DNA of 64,000 bases. Origin: Corynebacterium canis (lineage in GTDB: Bacteria > Actinomycetota > Actinomycetes > Mycobacteriales > Mycobacteriaceae). Position numbers and translations under genes: made by a program. Position 1 is the first letter of the stretch, and every line of letters begins with the position of its first letter. Where the stretch lies: the NCBI RefSeq assembly GCF_030408595.1, contig NZ_CP047080.1, positions 1,633,247 through 1,697,246 on the forward strand, given 5' to 3'. Below are positions 46,871-56,277 of the stretch, piece by piece. The notes under the pieces were generated by a model that was not told the origin of the DNA, did no database searches, and saw only the letters and a list, made by a program, of their open reading frames with translations.

Positions 46871-49800
46871 TCACCCCACCTGATTCACCTGCTCAATCCG
46901 CGCCTTCAGATCCAACACCACCGCCATATCGCCGTCGAAAACATCCATCACGGTGCCTAGCTCATTAAACGGCTCCCCAAACAATTGATCCATAGTCAAC
47001 GAACCAGTTTTGCACAAGACTCGGTTGATCCTGTGCAAAAATTCCATCTGCACGGAATTCAACCGGGAACCATCGAGGAAATCAGCGAAAGCTGCCTCTA
47101 CCGCTGACTCATCCAGCCCGATGAGTCCGCGCACGTATCCGACTACTGATTGCCCGTGAATGCGTTCACGCAGTTCCGGAACTGATTCCTGTCCTGCTTC
47201 GGCAACGATTTCTTCCAATACTTGCAGGTCAGTAGCCGTGAGAGGTTTTAGTTTACGTACTCGCTGGACCGCGAGGTCGTCAATGTGCTCCTCCAGCACC
47301 CTCCTAATACGGTCTTCAATGCTGCTGCGATACTGGCCAGCATATTCGGGCAATAATGCTAGCTCTGCTGGCTCAACTAGTTCATCTCGAAGATCCATGA
47401 CCACCGCGTTGCGGGAACCTCGATCCATGAACTGAACTAAGGTGCGCAGTTGGCGGCGCATCTTTTCCAACTCCAGTACCGTGATCCCCTCCCACCAGAG
47501 TTCCGCACTGTACCGCTCCAAAGTGGCAGCAGCAGCTGCCACTCTCGGAACATTCGTTTTGCCCAGCAAATGCGAACATATTGCGGTTAGGCGGTCGCGG
47601 TTACGTTCAGCTAGCGCGTCACCACGTGCCACATCAAGCTGCAAACTCAGCACTAAATAATCAAAACGCTTTGCGTGTTCTTCGTCCTCGGGTTCATCGG
47701 CAAAGGGCAGGTAGGCCAAGTCTTTCAGCGAATCGACGTCAATCGTCTCCCACGCTTGCGCCCCGCAATGCCGCTCTAATGTTTCTCGATTTTCAGGACG
47801 TATAAGCACACTGCGTTTGGGCACAGATTCCAGTTGGGTGCGCAGTTTGTCCACTACCCCAGCGCGTACCTCATCATCGTCCGGCAGCAGTTCCACCAGC
47901 TCCAAACGTCTCAAGAACGTACGTTCGGACAAGGACCGTTGCGGGCTGCCCTCGGTTGGCGGCACTCCATCCGTCCCATTAAAGCGCGACAAATTATCGC
48001 AATAGTCAAAGACAAAGAACTCGGTTTTATGTAGCCCTTCACCAAAGAGATTCTCCCTAAGCCGAGTGCCGCGACCAATCATCTGCCAGAACTTCACATT
48101 GGAATACACAGGCCGGAAAAACACCAAGTTGACCACGTCCGGCACATCCACCCCAGTATCAAGCATGTCTACACTGACCGCGATATCGATGGCGTCTTTC
48201 GCAGTGGACCTAAACCGATCGATTAACCCGAGGCTGTTGTGGGCATCGTGAGTAATAATCGCGGCACGGATCTGCGGATTCGTCTCGCAAATGATCTCAA
48301 ACACCAGCTCCGCATGCTTTTTATTGCGGGTAAAGAAAATAGTCTTACCAATTCGATCGGCGCCAGCAACTTTAATGCCATATTGAAGCACCTGGCCCAC
48401 CACCTGCCTGATGGTGTCTTTGTTGTACAGCTTGGCATTAATTTCCGCGGCGTTTGCCTCTTCAGGCATCTCGATTGGTTCACCGTTTTCATCCACGCCC
48501 CAGTTCTGGTTTTCCCATTCCAGCTGCTCCTCGGGGCTAAGGTCTCGGTACGCTACCCCCTCCCGAAGAATCACCGACGAGCATTGGAAGGATTTGAACG
48601 GTACCAAATACCCATCTTCCACTGCTGCATCTAACGGATAGTCCGCGGTAGGGTTTCCGTTTTCCAAATGGAACATGGAATAGGTATTGTGATCCACTTC
48701 TTGCCGCGGCGTTGCCGTAAGCCCCAGCAATAGCGAATCAAAGTAGTCAAAGATCCGACTGTATCGCCGATAGATCGTACGGTGCGCTTCATCCACGATA
48801 ATCAAGTCAAAATGATACGAGCTAAAACTCCTTGCTCTGCCTTGCTCCCCGCCCAGCATGTTTATCATTGTCTGATACGTGGAACAAAATACCTGCCCCT
48901 CACCTTTTGGATTATTCAACAAATCCACCACGGGAATGTTCTCTAGGTGTTCGTTAAAGGCATCGGCCGCCTGTTTCACCAAGGATTTTCGGTCTGCTAA
49001 GAACAGCACGTTTTTCGCCCACCCGGCTTGGGTGAGTTTTTTCACCAACGCGATTGCCGTCCGGGTTTTCCCGGTGCCGGTGGCCATGACAAGCAGCGCT
49101 CGCCGGTGTCCGGCCCCAAACCGCTCCCCCACGGCTTGCAGCATGATTGTTTGGTACGGCCGCCCAGCGATTTGCTTATCGACGCCCACCGCATCCAACC
49201 GTTGGCGCTGACTACGCCGCCGAATCATCGCATATAGTTCGTCTTTGGTGGCGTATCCCTCCACTGCGCGAGGCGGATACCCGCCCACATCTGGGATATT
49301 GGCAGCGTCGTCCCACAATCGGATCTCATAGCCATTGGTGTAATAGATGATCGGGCGCATGCCAAACTGTTTTTCCAGCTCATTGGCATAGTATTCCGCT
49401 TGCTGGCGTCCAGCATCAATGGACTTACTGGTTTTCTTAGCCTCAACCAGGGCATAGGGTTTGCCACCATCGCCAAGCAAAACATAGTCCACGCGACCGT
49501 TTTTGACTGGGAACTCCACCATCAGATTTCGGTTTTCCACGCTAAAGCCAGCCTCGGCAAGTGCTGGATCAATCAGATCGCGGCGGGTTTCCGCCTCGCT
49601 GATGGCAAAGTTCAAACTGGTATCCACTTGCTGCCGGGAGGCAATCTCCTCCCGCATTTTCGTCAGCTCTTGTTCAAAAAGCGCACGTTCTTCTTCAAGA
49701 CGCCGTTCCAGCTCGTCTTTCTCACCTTGAAAGGCTGCGATCTGTTCCAGGTGTTGTTCGCGTTCCTTACGCCACGACTCTTCTTGCTCACTGAGCAACA

Positions 49801-50332
49801 GTTTTGTTGTTTCCGCCGCTTCTACCGCACGGCGTAGCCGATGATTGAGCTTTGCAATCTCCGCTTGACTCTGGGCGCGCTGCTTAGGCGCACGCAAAAC
49901 TATGTCACGGTCAAATGTAGGTAGTTGCGAACGTTCTATTGGCTTATTGGAAACATTGACCACAGCCCAGCACAGGATATCGAAGAGCTGGCCAGTAGCA
50001 CGCACCGCCCGTTCGGGATCAATATGATCAGTACCATGCGCGGCATCATTGCCGAAGCGCCGCAGCACGTTCATTTTGCTATGCACTATCGGATTGACCC
50101 GATCCTTGAAGGATCGGTGATTGAGCTTGTCATTAAGCGACCAACCGCCGATAGCCCGCAAACCATAGGCTTCGATGATGTGGTCCACCAAGCGTTCCAG
50201 AGTAAAGCGCGCCTCGACGCCCGCGGCACGAGGATTGCTGACGGCGGACTGTTCTACGTTACGGCAGTGGATCAGCAATTCCGGCCAAACCCGACCGACG
50301 AATGCGAAGTTCGTTGGCTGTGGCGTGATCAT
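46871..50332 (-). CDS. hsdR: Type I restriction endonuclease subunit R
   Basis: 1,153 residues from ATG 50332, with GGGAGG 7 nt upstream; a TTG six bases earlier is in frame. Domains in order: DUF4145-like N terminus (PRAAGVEARFTLERLVDHIIEAYGL...NDAAHG), coiled coil (about residues 150-240), nuclease core GRVDYVLLGDGGKPYALVEAKKTSKS (PD-ExK type), SF2 translocase with VMATGTGKTRTAIALV, IIVDEAHRTIYRR, GLTATPRQ and MIGRGTRLRENL, and an EcoEI_R-type C terminus. It would cut DNA after translocation in an R2M2S complex. Because hsdM is broken in this strain, the complex cannot form normally from this locus. Confidence 0.93.
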   Translation of the reverse strand: MITPQPTNFAFVGRVWPELLIHCRNVEQSAVSNPRAAGVEARFTLERLVDHIIEAYGLRAIGGWSLNDKLNHRSFKDRVNPIVHSKMNVLRRFGNDAAHGTDHIDPERAVRATGQLFDILCWAVVNVSNKPIERSQLPTFDRDIVLRAPKQRAQSQAEIAKLNHRLRRAVEAAETTKLLLSEQEESWRKEREQHLEQIAAFQGEKDELERRLEEERALFEQELTKMREEIASRQQVDTSLNFAISEAETRRDLIDPALAEAGFSVENRNLMVEFPVKNGRVDYVLLGDGGKPYALVEAKKTSKSIDAGRQQAEYYANELEKQFGMRPIIYYTNGYEIRLWDDAANIPDVGGYPPRAVEGYATKDELYAMIRRRSQRQRLDAVGVDKQIAGRPYQTIMLQAVGERFGAGHRRALLVMATGTGKTRTAIALVKKLTQAGWAKNVLFLADRKSLVKQAADAFNEHLENIPVVDLLNNPKGEGQVFCSTYQTMINMLGGEQGRARSFSSYHFDLIIVDEAHRTIYRRYSRIFDYFDSLLLGLTATPRQEVDHNTYSMFHLENGNPTADYPLDAAVEDGYLVPFKSFQCSSVILREGVAYRDLSPEEQLEWENQNWGVDENGEPIEMPEEANAAEINAKLYNKDTIRQVVGQVLQYGIKVAGADRIGKTIFFTRNKKHAELVFEIICETNPQIRAAIITHDAHNSLGLIDRFRSTAKDAIDIAVSVDMLDTGVDVPDVVNLVFFRPVYSNVKFWQMIGRGTRLRENLFGEGLHKTEFFVFDYCDNLSRFNGTDGVPPTEGSPQRSLSERTFLRRLELVELLPDDDEVRAGVVDKLRTQLESVPKRSVLIRPENRETLERHCGAQAWETIDVDSLKDLAYLPFADEPEDEEHAKRFDYLVLSLQLDVARGDALAERNRDRLTAICSHLLGKTNVPRVAAAAATLERYSAELWWEGITVLELEKMRRQLRTLVQFMDRGSRNAVVMDLRDELVEPAELALLPEYAGQYRSSIEDRIRRVLEEHIDDLAVQRVRKLKPLTATDLQVLEEIVAEAGQESVPELRERIHGQSVVGYVRGLIGLDESAVEAAFADFLDGSRLNSVQMEFLHRINRVLCKTGSLTMDQLFGEPFNELGTVMDVFDGDMAVVLDLKARIEQVNQVG

Positions 50333-50387
50333 CAGCAATCCTCCCTTACATGGCGATAAGAGCTACCCTAACAAATCACCACAACCC

Positions 50388-51554
50388 TTACGGCCGCCCA
50401 TCGAACGCACGTGCGGAAAGTGACCGTTGCAGCTCCTCAAGCAACGCAAGTTTTTGACGCAGAAGTTGGCAAAGGTGATCTAGTTGCCGCAAATTGGAAT
50501 TTAGCGCGACCTGCCCCGAATCTGTCGGAACTGGAATCTGAAGTGATCGCACTTGAGAGATCGAAATTGTGTTAAGACCAGAAGTAGTCTTTGCCATTTG
50601 GTACAGTTGTCGTCGCACAATAAAACTACTCAGCATCGCAGCCAAAACATCACTATCTATACCTGCAACGGGTCGCGCTCGAAATAAATGATTCTGAAAA
50701 ACCAATTGCTCATTACAGTTTCGAATAGTGGCAGATCTACCTACTTGAAACTTATTCGCATGAGCCTCTACGATAACAATATCACCGTCTTGCAGGATAG
50801 TTCGTTCCAGTTCCTTCTCTGTGCATTTTAACTCTTTTATTTCTTCGTACGAGACTTGCCCCCAAAAAACATTTGCTACACGTAAGTACTTTGATGTCAA
50901 AGGCTTGCTCTTTCGATGAGACCCTAATGACAAGCCGCCAGAAATCACGGCTAACTCATCAAGCCGCATCATTTTACCATCGTCGGAAAACCGAGAAATC
51001 ACGCCTGCAACTAAAGACTCAACCTTATCAATCTCCGACTGAACTGCGATTAAGCAATCAGCTACCCCACCCAGAATCTCCGCGATTCGTTTTTGCTCAT
51101 TGAGGGGAGGGAGAGGGATTTTTAAATTTTCCAAAAATGACTTTGGTACTCGCCGTTGCCCACCACTTCCTGTCATCCGAGCTTCACCTGCAGCTAGTAC
51201 TTTCTGTTGCCTTAGAAAAAGTACTAAATACTCGGGTGCAAGTAATTCCTCCTGAGCTCGCAGTACATGAAACTCTGTGGTTCCAAAACCATAGCTAGTG
51301 TCTATGCGCGCTAAGCCAATTTTATTGTTTTGGAAACAGGGAGTACTTTTTGCTACCAAAACATCGTGATTTCGAAATGTGGAATACCCTTTAAGGTACT
51401 TTTTCGCAGATTGTATAACCGGGCAGACTGATCCACTTTCAAGCAACGACTTCATTTCGATGAAACTAATAATAGTTGCGTCAGAAATAGATTGATCTCG
51501 GCGCGGATTAAGAGCAGATACCTCACCCAACTTCACCATGGGCCAACGGCTCAC
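50388..51554 (-). CDS. hsdS: Type I restriction specificity subunit S
   Basis: 388 residues; GTG 51554 overlaps the hsdM stop (GTGA), with ATG 51539 (MVKLGEV) as an alternative. Two target-recognition domains are visible. The first runs from MVKLGEVSALNPRRDQS to a conserved helix after KIPLPPLNEQKRIAEIL. The second starts near MMRLDELAVISGGLSLGSHR and ends LQIPVPTDSGQVALNSNLRQLDHLCQLLRQKLALLEELQRSLSARAF. It defines the bipartite DNA target of the HsdRMS complex; the target cannot be read from sequence alone. A single copy with no inverted partner, so no sign of shuffling. Confidence 0.92.
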   Translation of the reverse strand: MSRWPMVKLGEVSALNPRRDQSISDATIISFIEMKSLLESGSVCPVIQSAKKYLKGYSTFRNHDVLVAKSTPCFQNNKIGLARIDTSYGFGTTEFHVLRAQEELLAPEYLVLFLRQQKVLAAGEARMTGSGGQRRVPKSFLENLKIPLPPLNEQKRIAEILGGVADCLIAVQSEIDKVESLVAGVISRFSDDGKMMRLDELAVISGGLSLGSHRKSKPLTSKYLRVANVFWGQVSYEEIKELKCTEKELERTILQDGDIVIVEAHANKFQVGRSATIRNCNEQLVFQNHLFRARPVAGIDSDVLAAMLSSFIVRRQLYQMAKTTSGLNTISISQVRSLQIPVPTDSGQVALNSNLRQLDHLCQLLRQKLALLEELQRSLSARAFDGRP

Positions 51555-52813
51555 TTCGCACCCCCAATAAGACCACGTACTTTGGCAAGCGTTTCAGAAA
51601 TTTCTTCATCAAGAGCTGCGATCTCATCGAGGATTTCGTGAGGGTCGCGGGTTTCTCCGTCTTCAAAAACGATTTCTTTATAACGGTTCATCGACAGTTC
51701 GTAGCCGGTGGCTCGGATATCCTCGATGCTGACCGTGAAACTTTGGTCCGTGCGAGTTCGGTCACGTTCGCTTGAATTACGGTTGTGGAATCTAGTAAGT
51801 AGATCGGGAAGATTATTCTTCTGCAGTTGTTCTTCAGTCAGTTCAACAAAAACAGGATCAGCAAACCGGTTTGCTTCTGTAACCACTTCGTGTGGTGCCG
51901 GGCCAAGGAGATGCTCGGGCAGCAGCGGGGTGCGCTTGTCATCGAGACTGCGACCATCGGCAAGCATGTCGTAGAACCAGACTTCATCAGTGCCACCGGA
52001 ATTGGTTTTAGTGAAGCATAGAACGGCCGTGGAGACCCCAGAATAGGGTTTGAATACGCCTGAAGGGAGTTTGATAACTGCGTCGAGTTTTTGGTTTTCT
52101 ACCAGTTCTTTACGCAATGCTTTGTGGGCTTTGGTAGACCCGAATAGTACGCCTTCGGGGACGATAACTGCTGCTCGACCACCGACTTTAAGCAAAATAA
52201 GGAATCGTGCGAGGAACAGCAACTCGGTGCTTTTAGTTGTGGCGATTTTTCGAATTGCTGGGTCGACGCGTTCTTCGTCGAGGCTGCCAGCGAAGGGCGG
52301 GTTGGCCAAGATCACGTCGTAATGCTCGTGCTCATGGACGGGGAGTTCGCCAAGAGAATCGCGGTAGGTGATATTGGGCTCATCGAAGCCATGCATGTAG
52401 CTATTCATGGCGGCGATGCGGATCATGGCGCGGTCGAAATCGTAACCCGTAAAAGTGTCGCGGTAGAACTGCTCGCGGACCGCTGGTTTGTACAGGTCCT
52501 CTTTGTGCTTGCGCTTCATCCATTCTGCGGCGTTAATGAGGAAACCTGCGGTGCCGCAGGCGGGGTCGACGATTTTCTCACCAAGTTGCGGCGCCATGAG
52601 TTCAACCAGCAGGTCGATGATGTGCTGCGGGGTACGGAACTGACCGTTCGTACCTGAGGTGGCCAGCTTGGAGAGCATGTATTCGTACAGGTCGCCGGTG
52701 ATGTCACGATTTTTAATGTCGAGATCGTTAATCAGCTCCATTGCTTTACGCAGCGTGGAGGGGCTGTTGATGCCGAAGGTAGCGTCTCGGAAAAGCGCGG
52801 AAAGCGTGCCGGT
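51551..52813 (-). pseudogene. hsdM: hsdM, 3' part (disrupted by IS21-family element)
   Basis: Frame open from the insertion point (GTLSALFRDATFGINSPSTLRKAMELINDLD...) to TGA 51553-51551. It contains the Rossmann methyltransferase motif VDPACGTAGFL, the catalytic ILANPPFAGS (NPPF) and the C-terminal helices. The first start codon left in this piece is ATG 52741, giving at most 396 residues without the N-terminal 126. Joined to the part at 55469-55781 it makes an uninterrupted 522-residue N6-adenine methyltransferase of normal HsdM length. The stop overlaps the hsdS start. Confidence 0.92.
52807..52813. repeat. Target-site duplication, left copy
   Basis: TGCCGGT, repeated at 55469-55475. Flanks the IS element at its left end (first IS base 52814). 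Confidence 0.85.
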
Positions 52814-52956
52814 TGTTAGGAACGTGTTTTTTGAAGCGGCGTGGTGACGTTCGTGAAGCGTTAGAGTGAGTATCGTGTAGCGCGTGGTGGGGGTTTAAGT
52901 CAGTCTTTCTAGTACCGCATGGCACTGGGTCATGTGGTGTTAGAAAGGAGTCAACG

Positions 52957-54621
52957 ATGGTTGACTACCGTAAGGTGATGCGGCTTGCGTTGGACAAGGT
53001 GCCGTATCGTGTCATTTCGGCGCAGACGGGTGCCGCGCCGGCGACCATTTCTAAAGCTGTGAAAGCTATGGCCTCCCAGGGGATTACCTCGGTGGAGCAG
53101 ATTCGTGGTTTGTCGGATGAGGATCTTGCCAGGATTGTTGGTGATCGGCGTCGGGCTGTGTCGGATAAGTTTGTGCCGATCGATATGGATGCGGTGATCG
53201 CTGCGCGGACCGGTCGGAAGAAAACACCGTTGAATGTGTTGTGGGCTAGCTATGTTGAGCAGCCTGCGCCGATTGGGTTGCGGCACTATTCGTATGAGCG
53301 ATTTCGTCAGATTGTGGCAGCTGATGTGGCGTCTCGGGGTTTTACCGCGAGGATTGTGCATTCGCCGGGGGCGACGATGCAGGTGGATTGGGCGGGTACC
53401 AAGATGCATCTGAAGGATCCTGTGACGGGCAAGCGTACGAGGGTCAGCATTTTTGTTGCGACGCTGCCGTATTCAGGGATGATTTTTGCGACGGGCAGGC
53501 TGGATGAGCGTCAGCATAACTGGCATGAGGCTCATCGCTTGGCGTTTGAGTATTTTGGCGGTGTTGCCGAGGTGATTGTGCCGGATAATGCTGCGACCGC
53601 GACGAATTCGGTCCATCGTAGCGGGCGCGGACCGCGAAGGATCAATGATGCGTATGAGGAGTTTTTGGCGCATTACGGCACGGCTGCCTATGCCACGCCC
53701 GCGGCGTCGCCGACATATAAGGGAAACGTCGAAGCAGGCGTAAAAGTTGTCAGCAGTCGGGTCATCGGAAAACTTAAGAACCGATCGTTTGCTTGGCTGG
53801 ATGATTTGAATGCGGCGATTGCTGCCCAGGTCGACGCGATCAATGATCATGTGCCGTTTCGGGATCAGCAGGTCTCGCGCCGGCAGATCTTTACCGAATG
53901 TGAGGCTTCGTTTCTTGGGGCTCTGCCAGCCAGGCCATACGAGCCGGTCCAATGGCGCAAATCAAAGGTGGCGCCCAACTGGCACATCACTTTTGATACC
54001 GCCCACTATTCGGTGCCGTATACCCTCATCGGCAGCACCGTCGACGTGCGGATTCGTGGTATGGCGGTTGATGTATTTCACGATGGGGCCCTTGTCGCTC
54101 AACACGCTAAAGCAACGCGGCGGGGGGCGTATTCCACGGAAGCTGAATTACATGGCCCTCCCGGGCTGGAAGTGCCGGGTAATTTGTGGTCAGCCGACTA
54201 TTTTCGCTCCCAAGCATCCCGTATCGGGCCCGCAACCCGCCGAGCGATGGATTCATTATTGGCTTCCCGCCCAATCATCGCCCAGGCTTACCAGCCAGCA
54301 CGGTCAATCTTGTCGCTGGGCAAGGGAGACAATAAAGGCATCCTTGAACTTGCCTGCCAACGCCTGACTGCAGGAGACAAGCCACGAGCCGTGTCGTATA
54401 CAGCGGTGAAAACGATGATGGCGGCTATTCGTGCAGAGGCCGCCTCACGCCCAGAGGCCAGTACTCGCAGCGCCATGCCAGATGATCGGCAGCGCGGATC
54501 CCAAACAGCGTTGCCGCTGCTTGCAAACAGAAACGGCATGCTTGGCGGCGCCGATCAATTCCGCCTCGGCAATCTCACCACTAATCCAGGCGTCGAACAG
54601 CAAGAAGGAACAACGCGATGA
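52957..54621 (+). CDS. istA: IS21-family transposase IstA
   Basis: 554 residues from ATG 52957 with AGAAAGGAG upstream. N-terminal HTH (VMRLALDKVPYRVISAQTGAAPATISKAVKAM), then a DDE integrase core with Asp144 (MQVDWAGTK), Asp210 (VIVPDNAAT) and Glu259 (YKGNVEAGVK), then a beta-barrel-like C-terminal region (YSVPYTLIGSTVDVRI). No interruption, so it appears active. It cooperates with IstB for transposition. Confidence 0.93.
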   Translation: MVDYRKVMRLALDKVPYRVISAQTGAAPATISKAVKAMASQGITSVEQIRGLSDEDLARIVGDRRRAVSDKFVPIDMDAVIAARTGRKKTPLNVLWASYVEQPAPIGLRHYSYERFRQIVAADVASRGFTARIVHSPGATMQVDWAGTKMHLKDPVTGKRTRVSIFVATLPYSGMIFATGRLDERQHNWHEAHRLAFEYFGGVAEVIVPDNAATATNSVHRSGRGPRRINDAYEEFLAHYGTAAYATPAASPTYKGNVEAGVKVVSSRVIGKLKNRSFAWLDDLNAAIAAQVDAINDHVPFRDQQVSRRQIFTECEASFLGALPARPYEPVQWRKSKVAPNWHITFDTAHYSVPYTLIGSTVDVRIRGMAVDVFHDGALVAQHAKATRRGAYSTEAELHGPPGLEVPGNLWSADYFRSQASRIGPATRRAMDSLLASRPIIAQAYQPARSILSLGKGDNKGILELACQRLTAGDKPRAVSYTAVKTMMAAIRAEAASRPEASTRSAMPDDRQRGSQTALPLLANRNGMLGGADQFRLGNLTTNPGVEQQEGTTR

Positions 54622-55364
54622 CCGACCCCACAATTCACCTCGACCACACATGGCTACCCGCATTCACCAAACTGCGCTTAACAGCATTCGGTGAAGCGGC
54701 CATCGACATCGCCAACGATCCCGCGTTCGATCACTGGACATTCAGCCAAAAAATTGCGTACGCGCTGGACAAAGAGGTCGCAGCCCGGCAGGAACGAAAA
54801 ATCGCCAAACTACTCAAGCAATCCCAGTCGCCAAACCCTGATGCTTGCATAGAAGAGCTCCATTACCGGCCAGACCGCACCCTCAACCGCGAGTCAATAA
54901 CACGCCTCGCCGCCTGTCAATGGATCACCAACAACACCAACGTTGTAATCCTTGGTAAATCATCGGTCGGTAAAACCTACCTCGCCGAAGCCCTGCTCAA
55001 CGCAGCATGCCGCCGCGAACACACCGCCCTGTTCTATCGAACCAACGAGCTCGCAGCCCAACTCGCCGTCCTAGACTTCACAGATCCAAAACGCCTCGAA
55101 CTCACCACGCGGCTTGCCCAAATAGATCTCCTAGTCCTCGACGACTTCCTCACCACCCCAATCCACGGCGACACCGCTCACGCCCTCTTTAACATCCTGG
55201 CAACACGAGAACACCGCGGATCCACCATGATCACATCACAATTCGTACCAGAACAATGGTACGAATCCATCCCCGATAAAGTCGTCGCAGAATCACTACT
55301 CAACCGCCTCATCGGCGGCGCCGAAATCATCAACCTCGACGGGCCCAACATGCGACTGACCTAA
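54618..55364 (+). CDS. istB: IS21-family helper ATPase IstB
   Basis: 248 residues; its ATG overlaps the istA stop. DnaC/DnaA-like AAA+ ATPase with Walker A ILGKSSVGKTYLAEAL (Gly113-Thr120), Walker B DLLVLDDFL and sensor STMITSQF. Selects and remodels target DNA for IstA. Intact. Confidence 0.93.
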   Translation: MTDPTIHLDHTWLPAFTKLRLTAFGEAAIDIANDPAFDHWTFSQKIAYALDKEVAARQERKIAKLLKQSQSPNPDACIEELHYRPDRTLNRESITRLAACQWITNNTNVVILGKSSVGKTYLAEALLNAACRREHTALFYRTNELAAQLAVLDFTDPKRLELTTRLAQIDLLVLDDFLTTPIHGDTAHALFNILATREHRGSTMITSQFVPEQWYESIPDKVVAESLLNRLIGGAEIINLDGPNMRLT

Positions 55365-55468
55365 CCACACACACCACCAAGCGCCAGAGCCAACATCACC
55401 ACTACACGATGCCCACTCTGGCGCTTCACGATCACCACCAAAGCACTTCAAAAAACGCGTTCTAAACA

Positions 55469-55781
55469 TGCCGGTACCGATAGTTCTGAGAAACGGGAAG
55501 ACCTGGGTTGCCATAACGGTATGCAGTTGCTCGGGGTCACCAATCTGCATAAGGTTTTTCCACCTGAGGTCATCTTGATCATCAGTAAAGATGTTTTCCT
55601 CTTCGTGGACTGTGATGCCAAGGAGTTTCTTTTGGTCGATCTCGTTTTGGCGCTCGTCCAGCTGGCGGATAAACAGCAGATAGGTAAACTGCTCAATCAC
55701 ATCCATCGGGTTGGAGATTCCCCCGGACCAGAAGGTATCCCATACGCGGTCTACTTGGTTCTTCAAAGAACCTGTAATCAT
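55469..55781 (-). pseudogene. hsdM: hsdM, 5' part (cut off by the IS element)
   Basis: From ATG 55781 (MITGSLKNQVDRVWDTFWSGG; AAAGGAAA 8 nt upstream) to the insertion point after FPFLRTIGTG. This is the N-terminal helical domain of HsdM (DVIEQFTYLLFIRQLDERQNE). Beyond 55469 the frame would run into the IS and stop at 55296, adding foreign residues. The first 7 bases at the junction (55469-55475) are the right copy of the target duplication. Joined to 52806 downward with one duplication copy, the codons read GGC ACG CTT with no frame change. Confidence 0.92.
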
Positions 55782-55924
55782 TGACGCTTTCCTTTTGTTA
55801 CATGAAGTAAGAAGGTTCCAGGGAGCTCCCAGAACCAGTAAAAATAATAGGCATTTCACCGCATTCATGCAGGGCGGGGGTGACCAACTAGAACTGCTAG
55901 TTCACCCGCCCCCAACCCACACAA

Positions 55925-55966
55925 AAACGGCTGGCACCAGCGCAACCCGCTATGTACCAGCCGTTT
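55925..55966 (-). terminator. Terminator downstream of secG
   Basis: AAACGGCTGG (55925-55934) / CCAGCCGTTT (55957-55966), a perfect 10-bp stem with a 22-nt loop, 12 nt past the secG stop, followed on the minus strand by TTTGTGTG. A second imperfect hairpin (GGGTG...AACTAG/CTAGTT-CACCC) follows at about 55876-55905. Together they isolate the core operon from the restriction operon. Confidence 0.6.
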
Positions 55967-55977
55967 CGAGCCTGATC

Positions 55978-56214
55978 CTAGGTGGCGTATACCTGGATCA
56001 GATTCAGCCCAATGATGCATGCCACCCAGATGATTGCCATGAGGACGGTCATGCGGTTGAGGTTTTTTTCCACCACTGTGGAGCCGGAGAGGTTTGATTG
56101 CACGCCACCGCCGAAGAGGCTGGAGAGGCCTCCGCCCTTGCCCTTGTGGAGCAGGACGAACATCGTCATCAGCAGGCAGGACAGCACGAGGACGATTTGA
56201 AGTGCAATAACCAT
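55978..56214 (-). CDS. secG: Preprotein translocase subunit SecG
   Basis: 78 residues with two transmembrane helices (ALQIVLVLSCLLMTMFVLLH and LNRMTVLMAIIWVACIIGLNL) joined by the conserved loop GKGGGLSSLFGG. Stimulates SecYEG-dependent export. ATG 56214 follows the ppc stop by 63 nt; the gene order ppc-secG is as in C. glutamicum. Right border of the variable region. Confidence 0.95.
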   Translation of the reverse strand: MVIALQIVLVLSCLLMTMFVLLHKGKGGGLSSLFGGGVQSNLSGSTVVEKNLNRMTVLMAIIWVACIIGLNLIQVYAT

Positions 56215-56277
56215 TGTGTTCCTAAGAATTTCTGCGACCAGTTACAACTTGGCTCAGTATACACTAGCGGGTCTACA

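Larger units (their letters stand above)
52814..55468 (+). mobile_element. Complete IS21-family insertion sequence, 2,655 bp
   Basis: Imperfect terminal inverted repeats: TGTTAGGAACGTGTTTTTT at the left and TGTTTAGAACGCGTTTTTT read inward from the right (20 of the first 23 bases match). Weaker similarity extends about 70 bp, including CGTGAAGCG and ATCGTGTAG in both ends. Ends are TGT...ACA as in IS21. It carries istA and istB with overlapping ATGA, both intact. A 7-bp direct duplication TGCCGGT flanks it. The insertion splits hsdM, and the IS genes are on the strand opposite to hsdM. Confidence 0.93.

Noticed and set aside
50388-51554. Phase-variable hsdS shuffling
   Set aside because: A single hsdS with no recombinase, no second partial hsdS and no inverted repeats nearby.
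55296-55868. A 190-codon minus-strand frame taken as a gene
   Set aside because: It joins the hsdM 5' fragment to antisense IS DNA and also extends upstream of the true hsdM start; only 55469-55781 is genuine hsdM.
37840-55977. Prophage or integrative element with integrase
   Set aside because: No integrase, phage structural genes, conjugation genes, tRNA target or att-like repeats are seen; only an IS21 element is mobile.
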